Source: JAMXLO01 sp036265005 (GTDB lineage: Bacteria > Pseudomonadota > Alphaproteobacteria > Acetobacterales > Acetobacteraceae). Taken from it: 64,000 nucleotides of DNA. Position 1 is the stretch's first letter. Every line of letters begins with the position of its first letter. The stretch lies in NCBI GenBank assembly GCA_036265005.1, contig DATAPW010000284.1, positions 1-64,000 on the forward strand, given 5' to 3'. The notes under the pieces are model-generated. The model did not search any database. It saw only the letters and a program-made list of their open reading frames with translations, and had not been told where the DNA came from. Position numbers and translations under genes: made by a program. This document shows positions 35,442 through 44,136 of the stretch, piece by piece.

Positions 35442-35852
35442 ATGTCAGCACGGCGGAGTATTGGTGTAGCGGCTGGCGTCTTGATAGGCATCGCCGGGAA
35501 TGCAGTCGCGCTGGAGCTTACGGACGACCGGGTCTTGAGTTTCCATTCCCAACCTTCGGGCGGTTGTCCTGGCCTGGATTGGCACCTCGTGGCCGGTACC
35601 AACAACCGCCTGACAGGCTTGATTGCCTGGGACGATATGAAGAATGTAGCTCGGGTATCCGGGTCAGCCAACAAAGATGGAAAATTCCATCTTGCATTGC
35701 AACCGCTACACGGCGTGAGCAGCGAAGGCAGTGTGGAGGGGCAACTTCCAGATTACAATGGCTGGCTGACCGCCAGCGTCACTGGAGCGGGGTGCCCACA
35801 TCAGGAGGTGCACGTTCAGTGGTTCAGGCGGGCTGGCCCAGACTCCCGGTGA
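35442..35852 (+). CDS. hypothetical secreted protein, 136 aa
   Basis: Likely exported. An N-terminal signal-like segment 'IGVAAGVLIGIAGNAVALEL' is preceded by MSARRS, and the mature part is a beta-rich sequence ('WHLVAGTNNRLTGLIAWDDM', 'GSVEGQLPDYNGWLTASVTG') with two cysteines ('GGCPGLDWH' and 'AGCPHQEV'). The frame is open from 35289, but the first 51 residues do not look like protein, and the signal peptide favours the ATG at 35442. No family recognised. Confidence 0.55.
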   Translation: MSARRSIGVAAGVLIGIAGNAVALELTDDRVLSFHSQPSGGCPGLDWHLVAGTNNRLTGLIAWDDMKNVARVSGSANKDGKFHLALQPLHGVSSEGSVEGQLPDYNGWLTASVTGAGCPHQEVHVQWFRRAGPDSR

Positions 35853-36162
35853 TGTTCCTCAGGTTGCGTGGCCGGCTCCTTTTCGAGCCTCAAGGGTCGG
35901 CCACCTGCCCATTGGCTTGTGGCCATCCGTGGCTCGAGACTGGAGTTGACCCGGTTCGGTGGTGCGCACGATCCAGGCTGGGTCGCGCTGCACGTATAAT
36001 GGCGCAATGCATCACGAGCGGATGCTTCGGAAGCGCATGCATTCGATAGCCATCAGTCGCCTGGGATGATCGCTATTCGGCGCGCCGCTCCCGGCACGTC
36101 ATTTTCTGTTTGCACCATCGAGCGCCCGCGACCTCCGCACGACCGTTCCGTCGAGCGGAGGC
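35853..36162. other. intergenic region without recognisable gene
   Basis: About 310 bases between convergent genes. It contains the second occurrence (35938-35961) of the short sequence seen at 4298-4320. No coding pattern was seen. Confidence 0.4.
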
Positions 36163-37071
36163 TCAGCTTTGGTATTTGACGTGCTCGATGAACGCCCGCA
36201 GCTTGGGCAAGACCTGGTGTCTGCCCGGGTGGTACAGAAAGACCCCTGGCGTTGTGGCGGCAAAGGGCGTCAGTAAAGCCTGCAATCGACCGTCAGCAAT
36301 CGGCGCTTCTGCGAGCGGGCCGGGCACTTGCGCCAGCCCCAGTCCTTGAATCGCCGCTCCAAGGAGCGTGGGGTAGTCGTGCGCGATGAGCGGCCCGGAG
36401 ACGATTGCCTCGATCGTTTTGCTGCCATCGACAAAGCGCCAGGGCGCGATCGCGCCATTCGACCGGCGCAAGCGCAAGCAGGCGTGGTCGTGCAGTTCGT
36501 CCACGCGCTCGGGACGGCCGTCGCGCGCCAGATAGTCGGGGCTGCCGACGACCACGAACGCGAACGGCGGCGTCAGCCGCACTGCGACCATGTCGGGCGC
36601 GATGAACTGGCCGAGGCGAATGCCGGCATCGAACCCTCCGGTCGCGAGATCCACCATCTCGTCGCTCGCGGCGATCTCCAATTCGATCTCGGGATAGGCC
36701 CGGCAGAACGACCCGATGACCGGCTCCAGGATCAACGGTACGACCGCTCGGGGAACCGAGAGGCGCAAAAGCCCGGTGGGACGTTGCCCTAGCTCACGCG
36801 CGGCCTCGCCGGCGGCGACCAATTCGTCAAAGGCCGGCGCGGCGCGTTCGAGGAATCGCTGGCCGGCCTCGGTCAGGCCGACGCTGCGCGTGGTGCGAGC
36901 GAGAAGCGCCGCGCCGACCCGCGCTTCGAGCGTCCGCACGGCCTGGCTGATGGCCGACGGCGTGACGCCAAGCGCCGCCGCCGCACGGCGAAAACTGCGG
37001 TGCCGGGCAACGCTCAGGAAGGTCTCGACACCGTCGAGCGCGCCCTGCCTGACTGTGAAGTTCTGCTTCAT
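36163..37071 (-). CDS. LysR-family transcriptional regulator, 302 aa
   Basis: N-terminal winged helix-turn-helix (about residues 10-70: 'DGVETFLSVARHRSFRRAAA', then 'ALGVTPSAISQAVRTLEARV', 'LLARTTRSVGLTEAGQRFL'), followed by a periplasmic-binding-protein-like effector domain (about 95-295) with 'LGLAQVPGPLAEAPIADGRL'. Full length for the family. It is divergent from the methyltransferase gene at 37200, with 128 bp between the starts, the usual arrangement for a LysR protein that controls its neighbour. No operator was identified with confidence. Confidence 0.9.
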   Translation of the reverse strand: MKQNFTVRQGALDGVETFLSVARHRSFRRAAAALGVTPSAISQAVRTLEARVGAALLARTTRSVGLTEAGQRFLERAAPAFDELVAAGEAARELGQRPTGLLRLSVPRAVVPLILEPVIGSFCRAYPEIELEIAASDEMVDLATGGFDAGIRLGQFIAPDMVAVRLTPPFAFVVVGSPDYLARDGRPERVDELHDHACLRLRRSNGAIAPWRFVDGSKTIEAIVSGPLIAHDYPTLLGAAIQGLGLAQVPGPLAEAPIADGRLQALLTPFAATTPGVFLYHPGRHQVLPKLRAFIEHVKYQS

Positions 37072-37199
37072 ACCCTGTCGACATTATCGCCAATAGGCGC
37101 TCGCGCGAAGCGGTCGTAGATCTGGTTTGCAAATCGAGCGTCGCCGATGTCGCGCCGCAAGATCCGCGACAACATCTTGAAGCCTTGGAGGAGCCTGCA

Positions 37200-38030
37200 A
37201 TGACCGAAGTCCTCGACGGGGTGCGCGAGCACTATCGCGCGACCGGCCTGACCGAACGGCTGAAGACGGCGCTCAGTGCCCTCGGGCCGCAGGATCAACG
37301 GCTCACCCCGCAGCAACTCGGGGCGCTCGACCAGTTTCACACCCGCGGACTGGCTGCGACCGCCGAGCTGGCCGAGCTGGCTGGGATCACCGCCGACATG
37401 TCGGTTCTGGATATCGGGTCGGGCGTCGGCGGCCCGGCACGCTTTCTGGCGGCGACCTACGGCTGCCACGTTGCCGGCGTCGACCTGAGCGAGCCATTCG
37501 TGGATGCAGCGCGCTATCTGACCGAGCGCACCGGCCAGAGCGGGCAGGTGTCGTTCCAGGTCGCCAGTGCGCTGGAGCTTCCGTTTGACGACGGCAGTTT
37601 CAGCGTTGTGTTGCTGCAGCACGTGGCGATGAACATTTCAGACCGGGCGCGGCTCTATCGCGAGATCCGGCGCGTGCTGAAGCCACGCGGCAGGTTTGCG
37701 ACCTTCGACGTCGTGCTGAGCAGCGGCGAGCCGCACTATCCGCTCCCCTGGGCACGAACGCCGGCAACGAGCTTTCTCCTGACAGCCGCCGAGACGCGCG
37801 AGGCGATCGAGCCGGCGGGTTTCCGCACGCTGGCCTGGAAGGACGACACCGAGGCCGCCAAGGCCTGGATGGCGCAACTGCGCGCGTCGGTACCGCCGCC
37901 CTCGCCCAATCTCGGCGTGGTGATGGGGCCGGACTTCGCACAGCTTTCCGCCAACCTGGGACGCAATCTCATGGAAGGCCGGCTCGGCGTCCTGACCGCG
38001 GTGCTCGAGGCGGCGCCAATCAACACCTGA
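37200..38030 (+). CDS. SAM-dependent methyltransferase, 276 aa
   Basis: Class I methyltransferase. Motif I 'VLDIGSGVGGPARFLA' (69-84), motif II acidic 'VAGVDLSEPFVDAA', and 'LPFDDGSFSVVLLQHVAMN' then 'IREIRRVLKPRGRF'-type motifs place it near sarcosine/dimethylglycine and ubiquinone-type methyltransferases. The acceptor is unknown. The ATG at 37200 has GGAGGAG 6 nt upstream; the frame begins 15 bases earlier without a ribosome binding site. Ten nt separate it from the following membrane protein gene, so they are probably one operon, with the divergent LysR as likely regulator. Confidence 0.87.
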   Translation: MTEVLDGVREHYRATGLTERLKTALSALGPQDQRLTPQQLGALDQFHTRGLAATAELAELAGITADMSVLDIGSGVGGPARFLAATYGCHVAGVDLSEPFVDAARYLTERTGQSGQVSFQVASALELPFDDGSFSVVLLQHVAMNISDRARLYREIRRVLKPRGRFATFDVVLSSGEPHYPLPWARTPATSFLLTAAETREAIEPAGFRTLAWKDDTEAAKAWMAQLRASVPPPSPNLGVVMGPDFAQLSANLGRNLMEGRLGVLTAVLEAAPINT

Positions 38031-38040
38031 CGAGGGCCAG

Positions 38041-38589
38041 ATGTCGGCGGCAACCATCTTCCAGATACAGCTCGTCCTGGGCTACGTCCCGTGGTTGATT
38101 TGCTTCGGCGCGTACGTCTGGCCCAGGCTCAAGGCGACGGAGCGGGTCGCAGCGCATCGCGCCATTGCTACGCTGCACAGCTTCCGCTTCTTCGGACTCG
38201 TCTTCATCATCCCTGGCGTCGTCGGTGCCAATCTGCCGTCTGGCTTCGCCGTCTTCGCGGCTTACGGTGACTTCGCAACCGGGGTGCTGGCCATCCTGGC
38301 GCTTCTCACCGTCGGGATTCGCCCGCTCTTTTGGCTGTTCGTCGTTGGCTTCAATCTCATGGGGGCGGCCGACATCATCATCGATTATTACCACGGCAAC
38401 CAGGTTGGCCTTCCCGCGCTGGCGGGGGAGTTGGGCGCCACATATGCGATCCCGATCATCTACGTGCCTCTGCTGATGATCACACACGTCGTTGCATTCT
38501 ATTTGCTGCTGCGTCCTCAGCCCGAGGCGGCCCGGATCCTAGCGCCCCTGATCATCGCTGAAGGCCAGGAGCGCCCACTCTCGCATTGA
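38041..38589 (+). CDS. hypothetical integral membrane protein, 182 aa
   Basis: Five hydrophobic segments are visible (about residues 7-25, 48-68, 72-92, 98-118, 134-158) with short loops and a polar C-terminus. No conserved motif identified. It follows the methyltransferase by 10 nt, so a shared transcript is likely. It may belong to a group of small uncharacterised membrane proteins seen next to methyltransferases or dehydrogenases, but I cannot name a family. Confidence 0.7.
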   Translation: MSAATIFQIQLVLGYVPWLICFGAYVWPRLKATERVAAHRAIATLHSFRFFGLVFIIPGVVGANLPSGFAVFAAYGDFATGVLAILALLTVGIRPLFWLFVVGFNLMGAADIIIDYYHGNQVGLPALAGELGATYAIPIIYVPLLMITHVVAFYLLLRPQPEAARILAPLIIAEGQERPLSH

Positions 38590-38856
38590 ACCGGGCAACG
38601 CAAGGCACTCCACGCCCGCGCCGTGGTTGTGATCAGCAAGTCAGTCGAAATCACGTCACACTTGTCACTCTCATCTGCGCTCACTGGCGCATTACCTTCT
38701 GCCTCGGTTCTGCCAGGGCCGGAGGCGCCGAAAAGCGATGGGAAACCGGACATGGCGACGCCCATAGCGGCGAGATGGAACGCCTCGACTGAAGCGCGCG
38801 TTCCGGTAGCCCGGACAGCGCGCCGGCCCCACAATCCCAACCGCAGGAGACTGATC

Positions 38857-39543
38857 ATGCAACATCCGACCGTCTCGCGCGAAGAATGGCTCGTCGCGCG
38901 TCTTCTCGCCAAAGAGCGCGCAATCACCCACGAACTCGATGCCTTGCGCGCCGAACGTCGGCAACTCCCCTGGGTCAGGATCGACAAGCCCTATGTCTTC
39001 GAGGGCCCCGATGGCGAATGCACGCTTGGCGACCTGTTCCGCGGCCGCAGCCAGCTCGCCATCTACCATTTCATGCTGACGCCGGGCTCGGATCATATTT
39101 GCTCGGGCTGCTCATTCACCGCTGACCATATCGACGCGGCGAGGCAGCATTTCGAGCAGGCGGACCTGGCATTCGCCGCGGTCTCCCGCGCGTCGATCGG
39201 GCGGATCGAAGAGGTCAGGAAGCGGATGGGCTGGAGCTTTCCTTGGGTCTCCTCCCACGGAAGCGATTTCAACTTCGATTTCGGCGTGTCGTTCACACCC
39301 GAGGACCTCGCTGCCGGCCGTGCGATCTACAATTACGGCACGGTGATCCAGGACAGCCCGGACATGTTCGGCGTGAGCGTGTTCGTGAAGGATGACAGTG
39401 GCGCCATCTTCCACAGCTATTCGACCCATCACCGTGGGACTGAACTGCTGATGGGGGCCTTCAACTGGCTCGACCTCGCTCCCAAAGGCCGCAACGAGAG
39501 CGACGGCACCATGAGCTGGGTGCGGCTGCACGATCAATATTGA
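38857..39543 (+). CDS. DUF899 family thioredoxin-like protein, 228 aa
   Basis: Matches the DUF899 pattern: 'TVSREEWLVARLLAKERAIT' then 'RQLPWVRIDKPYVFEGPDG' (about 5-55), 'LAIYHFMLTPGSDHICSGCS' (about 68-87, with the CSGC pair reminiscent of a thioredoxin-type site), 'VSRASIGRIEEVRKRMGWSF' (about 108-127), and the ending 'WVRLHDQY'. Members have a thioredoxin/AhpC-like fold and unknown activity. The start at 38857 is chosen by the AGGAGA ribosome binding site and family N-terminus; the upstream open frame is unrelated. It appears monocistronic. Confidence 0.88.
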   Translation: MQHPTVSREEWLVARLLAKERAITHELDALRAERRQLPWVRIDKPYVFEGPDGECTLGDLFRGRSQLAIYHFMLTPGSDHICSGCSFTADHIDAARQHFEQADLAFAAVSRASIGRIEEVRKRMGWSFPWVSSHGSDFNFDFGVSFTPEDLAAGRAIYNYGTVIQDSPDMFGVSVFVKDDSGAIFHSYSTHHRGTELLMGAFNWLDLAPKGRNESDGTMSWVRLHDQY

Positions 39544-39586
39544 GTCAGGGAATATTGAGTGAGGCTTCGCCGGGTTCGCGCCGACT

Positions 39587-39675
39587 GTGATGGGCGGGCT
39601 TGGCCTGGCCATCCCCGTCTTTGGCCGACGCCATAGCAGGAAGACGCGGATGGCCGGGACACGCCCGGCCATGAC
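39587..39675. repeat. long imperfect palindromic repeat (REP-like element), copy A
   Basis: The left arm, starting GTGATGGGCGGGCTTGGCC, pairs with a right arm ending GGGACACGCCCGGCCATGAC around a short centre. Both arms contain the 'GGCCATCC-CGTCTT' core. The same architecture occurs at 54225-54299. This type of hairpin, with CATGAC/GTCATG ends and a CCACGTCTT core, is common between genes in alphaproteobacteria. It lies between convergent genes. Confidence 0.75.
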
Positions 39676-39795
39676 AGTGGAGCCCGGCCATGCGATGGGA
39701 ACGTTGAGTCGCTCTCAACCAGCGTTGGCATCCATCACTCAACTCGTGCGTCCGCGACACGGATCAAGTGGAAAAGCGGACGCCGGGGAAGCCTT

Positions 39796-40440
39796 CTACG
39801 CGGTTGCGCCCGGCCTTGCCGCGATGGTGTCGTACCAGGACCTGAGCGCGCCGCTCTCGGCAGGAACAGGCATGTTGAGTGCGCGCGTTGCGAAATCGAC
39901 CGTCACCAAGGTGGTGATGTCGGCTGCAGAAAAGTTTTCGCCCGCGATGAAGGGGACTTCAGCCAGCCGCACATCCATATCGGTGTAGAAGTTTGCGACC
40001 CGGCGCTTGCTGCGCTCGACCACCTCCGGGATCTGCGCGTAATCGTGCGGCCCCGCGATCGCGCGGGCCGCCAGTTTCGGTGCGGCGTTGCGTACGCCCT
40101 CCATCACCGCGGCGAAGCCTTCCAGCTCGGCACGGCGCTCCCACATCGTCACCAGCGCTTTGCCTTTCGGAGTCGTGCCGAGCAGCGGCGTCGCGGGGTA
40201 GGCCTCCTCCAGATAGCGCCAGATGGCCAGGACCTCGCCGATGGCCGTGCCGTCTTCGAGCACAAGGGTCGGAACGACGCGGCGCGGATTGATGGCGCGA
40301 TAGGCGTCGCCGTGTTGCTCTCCTATCCCGAGGTCGATGGAGACCAGTGGCAGAGAGATGCCTTTCTCGGCGAGGAACATGCGCACGCGTCGCGAATTCG
40401 GCGATGCCGGCGCGTGGTACAGTTTGAGTTGCTCAGGCAT
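39796..40440 (-). CDS. glutathione S-transferase family protein, 214 aa
   Basis: N-terminal thioredoxin-fold domain (about 1-80) with 'LKLYHAPASPNSRRVRMFLA' (Ser in the usual active-site position) and 'RRVVPTLVLEDGTAIGEVLA' (the cis-Pro VP and the glutathione-binding acidic/Ser region). A helical C-terminal domain (about 90-210) has 'PFIAGENFSAADITTLVTVD'. The start at 40440 is set by the family N-terminus; the frame is open for another 255 codons upstream across the hydrolase genes, but that part is not protein-like. Detoxification or reductive conjugation is likely; the substrate is unknown. Confidence 0.88.
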   Translation of the reverse strand: MPEQLKLYHAPASPNSRRVRMFLAEKGISLPLVSIDLGIGEQHGDAYRAINPRRVVPTLVLEDGTAIGEVLAIWRYLEEAYPATPLLGTTPKGKALVTMWERRAELEGFAAVMEGVRNAAPKLAARAIAGPHDYAQIPEVVERSKRRVANFYTDMDVRLAEVPFIAGENFSAADITTLVTVDFATRALNMPVPAESGALRSWYDTIAARPGATA

Positions 40441-40496
40441 GATTGATTTCACGGGTTGGAACAGGCGCAGCCGGGCCATGCGGTTGGGCTGGACGC

Positions 40497-41362
40497 TCAC
40501 GGAGCCCAAGGATCGGCGGCCGAGAGGAACATCGCGACGTGACGGACGAACAATTCGGGATGTTGATACAGCGAGCCGTGCGCGGAATCGGGGTATATGA
40601 TCAGTTGGGCATTCGGCAGATTTTGCTGCAGGATGTAAGAGTTGATCGTGTAGATAATGACGTCGTTGCTGCCGTTGACAACCAGCGTCGGCTGCTTGAT
40701 CGCTTGCAGATAGTCCCAGGCGCGTTCGCGTTTGGCGCCCCATCTGGCAATTGCCGTGCGCTGCGCCAGCGCTGCCTTCTCGGTCACTTCGGGGTCGCGA
40801 TCCTTGGTGCGCAGACGAATGCGCTTGAGGAATCTGCGTCCCGCCGCCTGGCTCGCTTCGGACGGTGTGAAGTGGACAAAAGCCATAGGTCATCCGGATG
40901 CTCATGCTTTGCCCCGAAGATCCGTCTGCCTTCCGGCGTGCCGGTATCCATGCTCTCGCCGCTTCGCGGTCCGGTGCCGACGAGCACCAGGCGGCGAACG
41001 AGTTCGGGCGCCTGCAGCGTGATCTCCTGCGCGACAAGGCCGCCGATCGAGAAGCCCAACAGGTCAACCCGACTGAGCCCGAGCGCATTGATGAAGGCGA
41101 TCGCGTTGGCCCCCATCTCCGCGACAGAATCAGGAACATTGCCTGAGCTGCCCGATATGCCGGCGTTGTCGAACAGAATGACGTCGCGCTCCTTGGCGAG
41201 GCCATCGGTCACTGCCGGATCCCAATGGTCCATCGTGCCCATGAAATGCATGTTGAAGACGAGTGACACATCGCCTTGTTTGCCGAAGCGGCGATAGGCG
41301 AAGCGAGCGCCGTTGGCTTGGACATAGTGGGTGGGCGCAGTTTGGTGGGTATCTGCGGCCAT
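40497..41362 (-). pseudogene. alpha/beta hydrolase, split by a frameshift
   Basis: The first part (41362-about 40890) carries 'RFAYRRFGKQGDVSLVFNMH', the oxyanion region and nucleophile elbow 'DLLGFSIGGLVAQEI' (Ser in GFSIGG). The second part (about 40886-40497), in another frame, continues the cap and carries the acid 'VVNGSNDVII' and the His 'YPDSAHGSLYQHPE'. Together they make one complete hydrolase of about 280 residues. A frameshift near 40888 separates them. It could be a true mutation, programmed recoding (no obvious slippery site seen) or an assembly error. It sits on the same strand between the GST and SDR genes. Confidence 0.8.
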
Positions 41363-41380
41363 GATCGACCTCCGGATATC

Positions 41381-42127
41381 TTACGTGGCGGTCTTGCCGC
41401 CGTTGATCCTGACGATCTGGCCGGTCATGAAGGACGCCTTGCCTGACGCAAGGAACACGATGGCGTCGGCGATCTCTTCCGGCTTTGCACCGCGCCTGAG
41501 CGGTACGGCGGCATAGAAAGCTGCTTTCCTCTCCGGCGTCCCGGTCAGGCGATCGAGCATGGCGGTCTCGGTCGGGCCAGGCGCGACTGCGTTGACGCGG
41601 ACGCCGAAGGCGGCGGCTTCGAGTGCGGCGGATTTCGTCAGACCTTCCACCGCGTGCTTGCTCGCGGCGTAGAGCGCGAGATTCGCGGCACCGCGCTCGC
41701 CCATGGTCGAAGAAACATTGATGATGCTGCCCGAGCCCTGAGGCTGCATGGTGCGCAGTTCGTGCTTCAGGCTCAGAAATGTGCCGAGCACATTGGTGTC
41801 GAACATCGCTGCATAGCTGTCGGACGTCTGCTCGGTCAGCGGGCCGGATTGTCCTTCGGTGCCGGCATTGTTGACCGCGACATCCAGTCGGCCGAAGCGC
41901 TCGGCAGTCTGTTCGACCAGGCTGCGCACGTCGTCTTCGTGACGCACGTCTGCCAGAACGAAAGCGGCTTCAGCGCCGAGGCTGTGAAGCTCGCTTTCGA
42001 GTGCCTTGCCTTCGGCCTCGCGGCGGCCGGAGACAACGACCGTTGCGCCTTCCCTGGCAAAGGCAAGCGCCGTCGCGCGACCGATGCCGGTCAGCGCGCC
42101 GGTGATGAGGACGACAGGAGTCTCCAT
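41381..42127 (-). CDS. short-chain dehydrogenase/reductase, 248 aa (copy 1)
   Basis: Classical SDR. 'VVLITGALTGIGRATALAFA' (TGxxxGIG cofactor site, residues 4-23), 'LDVAVNNAGTEGQ' (NNAG), 'GSIINVSSTMGERG' (catalytic Ser), 'YAASKHAVEGLTKSAALEAA' (YxxxK) and 'VNAVAPGPTETAML'. 'VSGRREAEGKAL' suggests NADP preference by the Arg pair after strand 2. The start at 42127 has AAAGGAC upstream. It lies 43 nt downstream of a close paralogue (42171-42917) on the same strand; the two are probably co-transcribed. Substrate unknown. Confidence 0.92.
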   Translation of the reverse strand: METPVVLITGALTGIGRATALAFAREGATVVVSGRREAEGKALESELHSLGAEAAFVLADVRHEDDVRSLVEQTAERFGRLDVAVNNAGTEGQSGPLTEQTSDSYAAMFDTNVLGTFLSLKHELRTMQPQGSGSIINVSSTMGERGAANLALYAASKHAVEGLTKSAALEAAAFGVRVNAVAPGPTETAMLDRLTGTPERKAAFYAAVPLRRGAKPEEIADAIVFLASGKASFMTGQIVRINGGKTAT

Positions 42128-42170
42128 GGTCGTTGTCCTTTCACGGACTGATCCAGTTGTGCCGAAAGGA

Positions 42171-42917
42171 TCAGTTGGCGGTGTGGCCGCCGTCGACGTT
42201 GAGGATATGGCCGGTGATGAAAGAAGCTTCGTCCGAAGCGACAAAGACGATCGCATTGGCAAGCTCCTCGGTGAGACCGAGGCGACCCATCGGAACACCT
42301 GCCACCAGGGCCGACTTGATCTCCGACGTGCCGGTAAAGCGGTCCAACATGCCAGTGTCCGTGGGACCGGGGGCCACCGCGTTCACACGGATTCCCGATT
42401 TGGCGACCTCGAGCGCCACCGACTTGGTGATGCCTTCGACGGCGTGTTTGCTGCCGACATAGACAGAGGCGCCCGCCGCACCCTCGTGCCCGTAGGTCGA
42501 GGAGATGTTGATGATGCTGCCGCTGCCCTGTCGTTGCATAACGCGCACTTCGTGCTTCATGCTCAGGATCACACCGAGGACGTTGGTGTCGAACGTGGCG
42601 GCATAGGTTTCCGCGGTCTGGTCCGTGATCGGGCCAACCTGGCCTTCCGTGCCGGCGTTGTTCACCGCGACATCGAGACGGCCGAACCGTGCGACGGTTC
42701 GGTCGACCAGGGCCAGGACGTCATCTTCGTTGCGGACGTCAGCGTTGATGAACTCGGCTTCGGAACCGAACGACCGCAGTTCCTTGGCGAGCGTCTTGCC
42801 GGCCTCGTCACGCCGGCCGGCGACAACGACCGCCGCGCCCTTTTTGGCGAAGGCGACGGCGGCGGCGCGCCCGATGCCGGTCAGGCCTCCGGTGATCAAT
42901 ACGACAGGCGTACTCAT
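42171..42917 (-). CDS. short-chain dehydrogenase/reductase, 248 aa (copy 2)
   Basis: Same length and motifs as its neighbour: 'VVLITGGLTGIGRAAAVAFA', 'LDVAVNNAGTEGQ', 'GSIINISSTYGHEGAAG', 'YVGSKHAVEGITKSVALEVA' and 'VNAVAPGPTDTGMLDRFTGT'. The two proteins are similar along their whole length, so they arose by tandem duplication followed by divergence. The start at 42917 follows GAGGAGT. Upstream is a nested inverted repeat and the divergent LysR gene at 43083, which is the likely regulator of both SDRs. Confidence 0.92.
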   Translation of the reverse strand: MSTPVVLITGGLTGIGRAAAVAFAKKGAAVVVAGRRDEAGKTLAKELRSFGSEAEFINADVRNEDDVLALVDRTVARFGRLDVAVNNAGTEGQVGPITDQTAETYAATFDTNVLGVILSMKHEVRVMQRQGSGSIINISSTYGHEGAAGASVYVGSKHAVEGITKSVALEVAKSGIRVNAVAPGPTDTGMLDRFTGTSEIKSALVAGVPMGRLGLTEELANAIVFVASDEASFITGHILNVDGGHTAN

Positions 42918-42953
42918 GACGGACTCCTCGATCAATCGGCGTTTGGCGTTGCA

Positions 42954-42999
42954 GAAGCCTGCGTCCGGCGGCATGTCGCCGGCTCACCTGGCAGGCTTC
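42954..42999. promoter_or_regulatory. nested inverted repeats between SDR and LysR genes
   Basis: The outer arms GAAGCCTGC (42954-42962) and GCAGGCTTC (42991-42999) are perfect inverses. Within them CCGGCG (42965-42970) and CGCCGG (42977-42982) form a second perfect dyad. The structure lies in the divergent region, 37 nt upstream of the SDR start and 84 nt before the LysR start. It could be a regulator operator or an RNA hairpin in the SDR leader. Confidence 0.55.
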
Positions 43000-43082
43000 G
43001 CATCACTCTCGTCATCGCCGATGTGGTCGCTCGTTGTGCCGCGGAAAAAGACTTTGTAGGCTTGGCGTCATACTTCACAGGC

Positions 43083-43994
43083 ATGGGGCAGGGCGTGGAG
43101 CTGCGCCATCTCCGCTATTTCGTCGCAGTCGCCGAGGAAGGCAGCCTCACGGTGGCGGCGGAGCAGCGGTTGCACACGGCCCAGCCCTCATTGAGCCGCC
43201 AGATCCGCGATCTCGAATACGAGGTCGGCGTGCCACTGCTTGTCCGCAGCGCGCGCGGCGTCGAGTTGACTGACTCCGGCCGGGCATTCCTCGATCATGC
43301 GCGATTGGCGCTGGTGCAGGTCGAGGCAGCGATCGAGGCGGCGCGGCGGGTCGCTCACCCCGCCAAGCCGTCCTTTGCCCTCGGCTTCCTGACCGGACAG
43401 GAAATGGATTGGCTGCCGGAGGTCATGCGCATCCTTCGAGACGAGCTGCCGAATATCGAGGTCTCGATCTCCAGCCAGTATTCTCCCGATCTCGCGCAGG
43501 CTTTGCTGAGGGGGAAGCTGGACCTGGCCTTCATGCGTCCCGAAGCGGGAATGTCGGATCTGGATTATTCCGTCATCGCCAGGGAGGCGCTCGTCGTCGT
43601 CATGCCAGGCGATCATCGGCTGGTGTCGAAGAACGCCGTCGCGCTGCAAGACATCGCGGACGAAATATTCATCGGCATGTCGCACACCGCCCCCACGCTT
43701 CAGGTGGTCATAGATGATTACCTCAAGCGATCCGGGATGGATCTCCGGCCAGCGCACCGGGTCGATAATCTGGCGATGGCGGTGTCGCTGATCGCATCGA
43801 CCAGAGGCGTGGCGCTCCTGCCCATTTATGCGAAGAACTTCCTGCCGCGGTCTGTGACCAGTCGTCCGCTCGAGGGTGAGGCACCGACGATCGATCTCGT
43901 CATCGGCTACAGCAAGACCAACACCTCGCCCATTCTCGGACTGTTCCTTTCGCGCGTCGACCAGCTGAAGAAGCGGGCCCCACAAACACGTTGA
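43083..43994 (+). CDS. LysR-family transcriptional regulator, 303 aa
   Basis: N-terminal HTH 'ELRHLRYFVAVAEEGSLTVA' then 'AEQRLHTAQPSLSRQIRDLE' (about 6-45) and 'LLVRSARGVELTDSGRAFLD', followed by the effector domain (about 90-295) with 'IGMSHTAPTLQVVIDDYL'. It belongs to the CbbR/BenM-like group judged by the HTH wording. The start is taken at 43083; a GTG 12 nt later is an alternative. The gene is divergent from the tandem SDRs, with nested palindromes between, suggesting local control. The open frame continuing upstream runs antisense to the SDRs and is rejected. Confidence 0.9.
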   Translation: MGQGVELRHLRYFVAVAEEGSLTVAAEQRLHTAQPSLSRQIRDLEYEVGVPLLVRSARGVELTDSGRAFLDHARLALVQVEAAIEAARRVAHPAKPSFALGFLTGQEMDWLPEVMRILRDELPNIEVSISSQYSPDLAQALLRGKLDLAFMRPEAGMSDLDYSVIAREALVVVMPGDHRLVSKNAVALQDIADEIFIGMSHTAPTLQVVIDDYLKRSGMDLRPAHRVDNLAMAVSLIASTRGVALLPIYAKNFLPRSVTSRPLEGEAPTIDLVIGYSKTNTSPILGLFLSRVDQLKKRAPQTR

Positions 43995-44136
43995 CCATCG
44001 GCTCGTGCCAATCGGCGGAGCGGCTCCGTCAGACCGATGAACGGCACGCGATGCGTTATCAGGCCCTGTCGTGACGGCGTCCCGCTACGCGGCATAAACT
44101 CGCAGCCAGTCGGGATGGCATGGGGGAAACGCAGCT

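Noticed and set aside
42006..43082. Plus-strand open frame continuous with the LysR gene
   Set aside because: The region is antisense to the two SDR genes and lacks protein-like features; the LysR HTH begins only after 43083.
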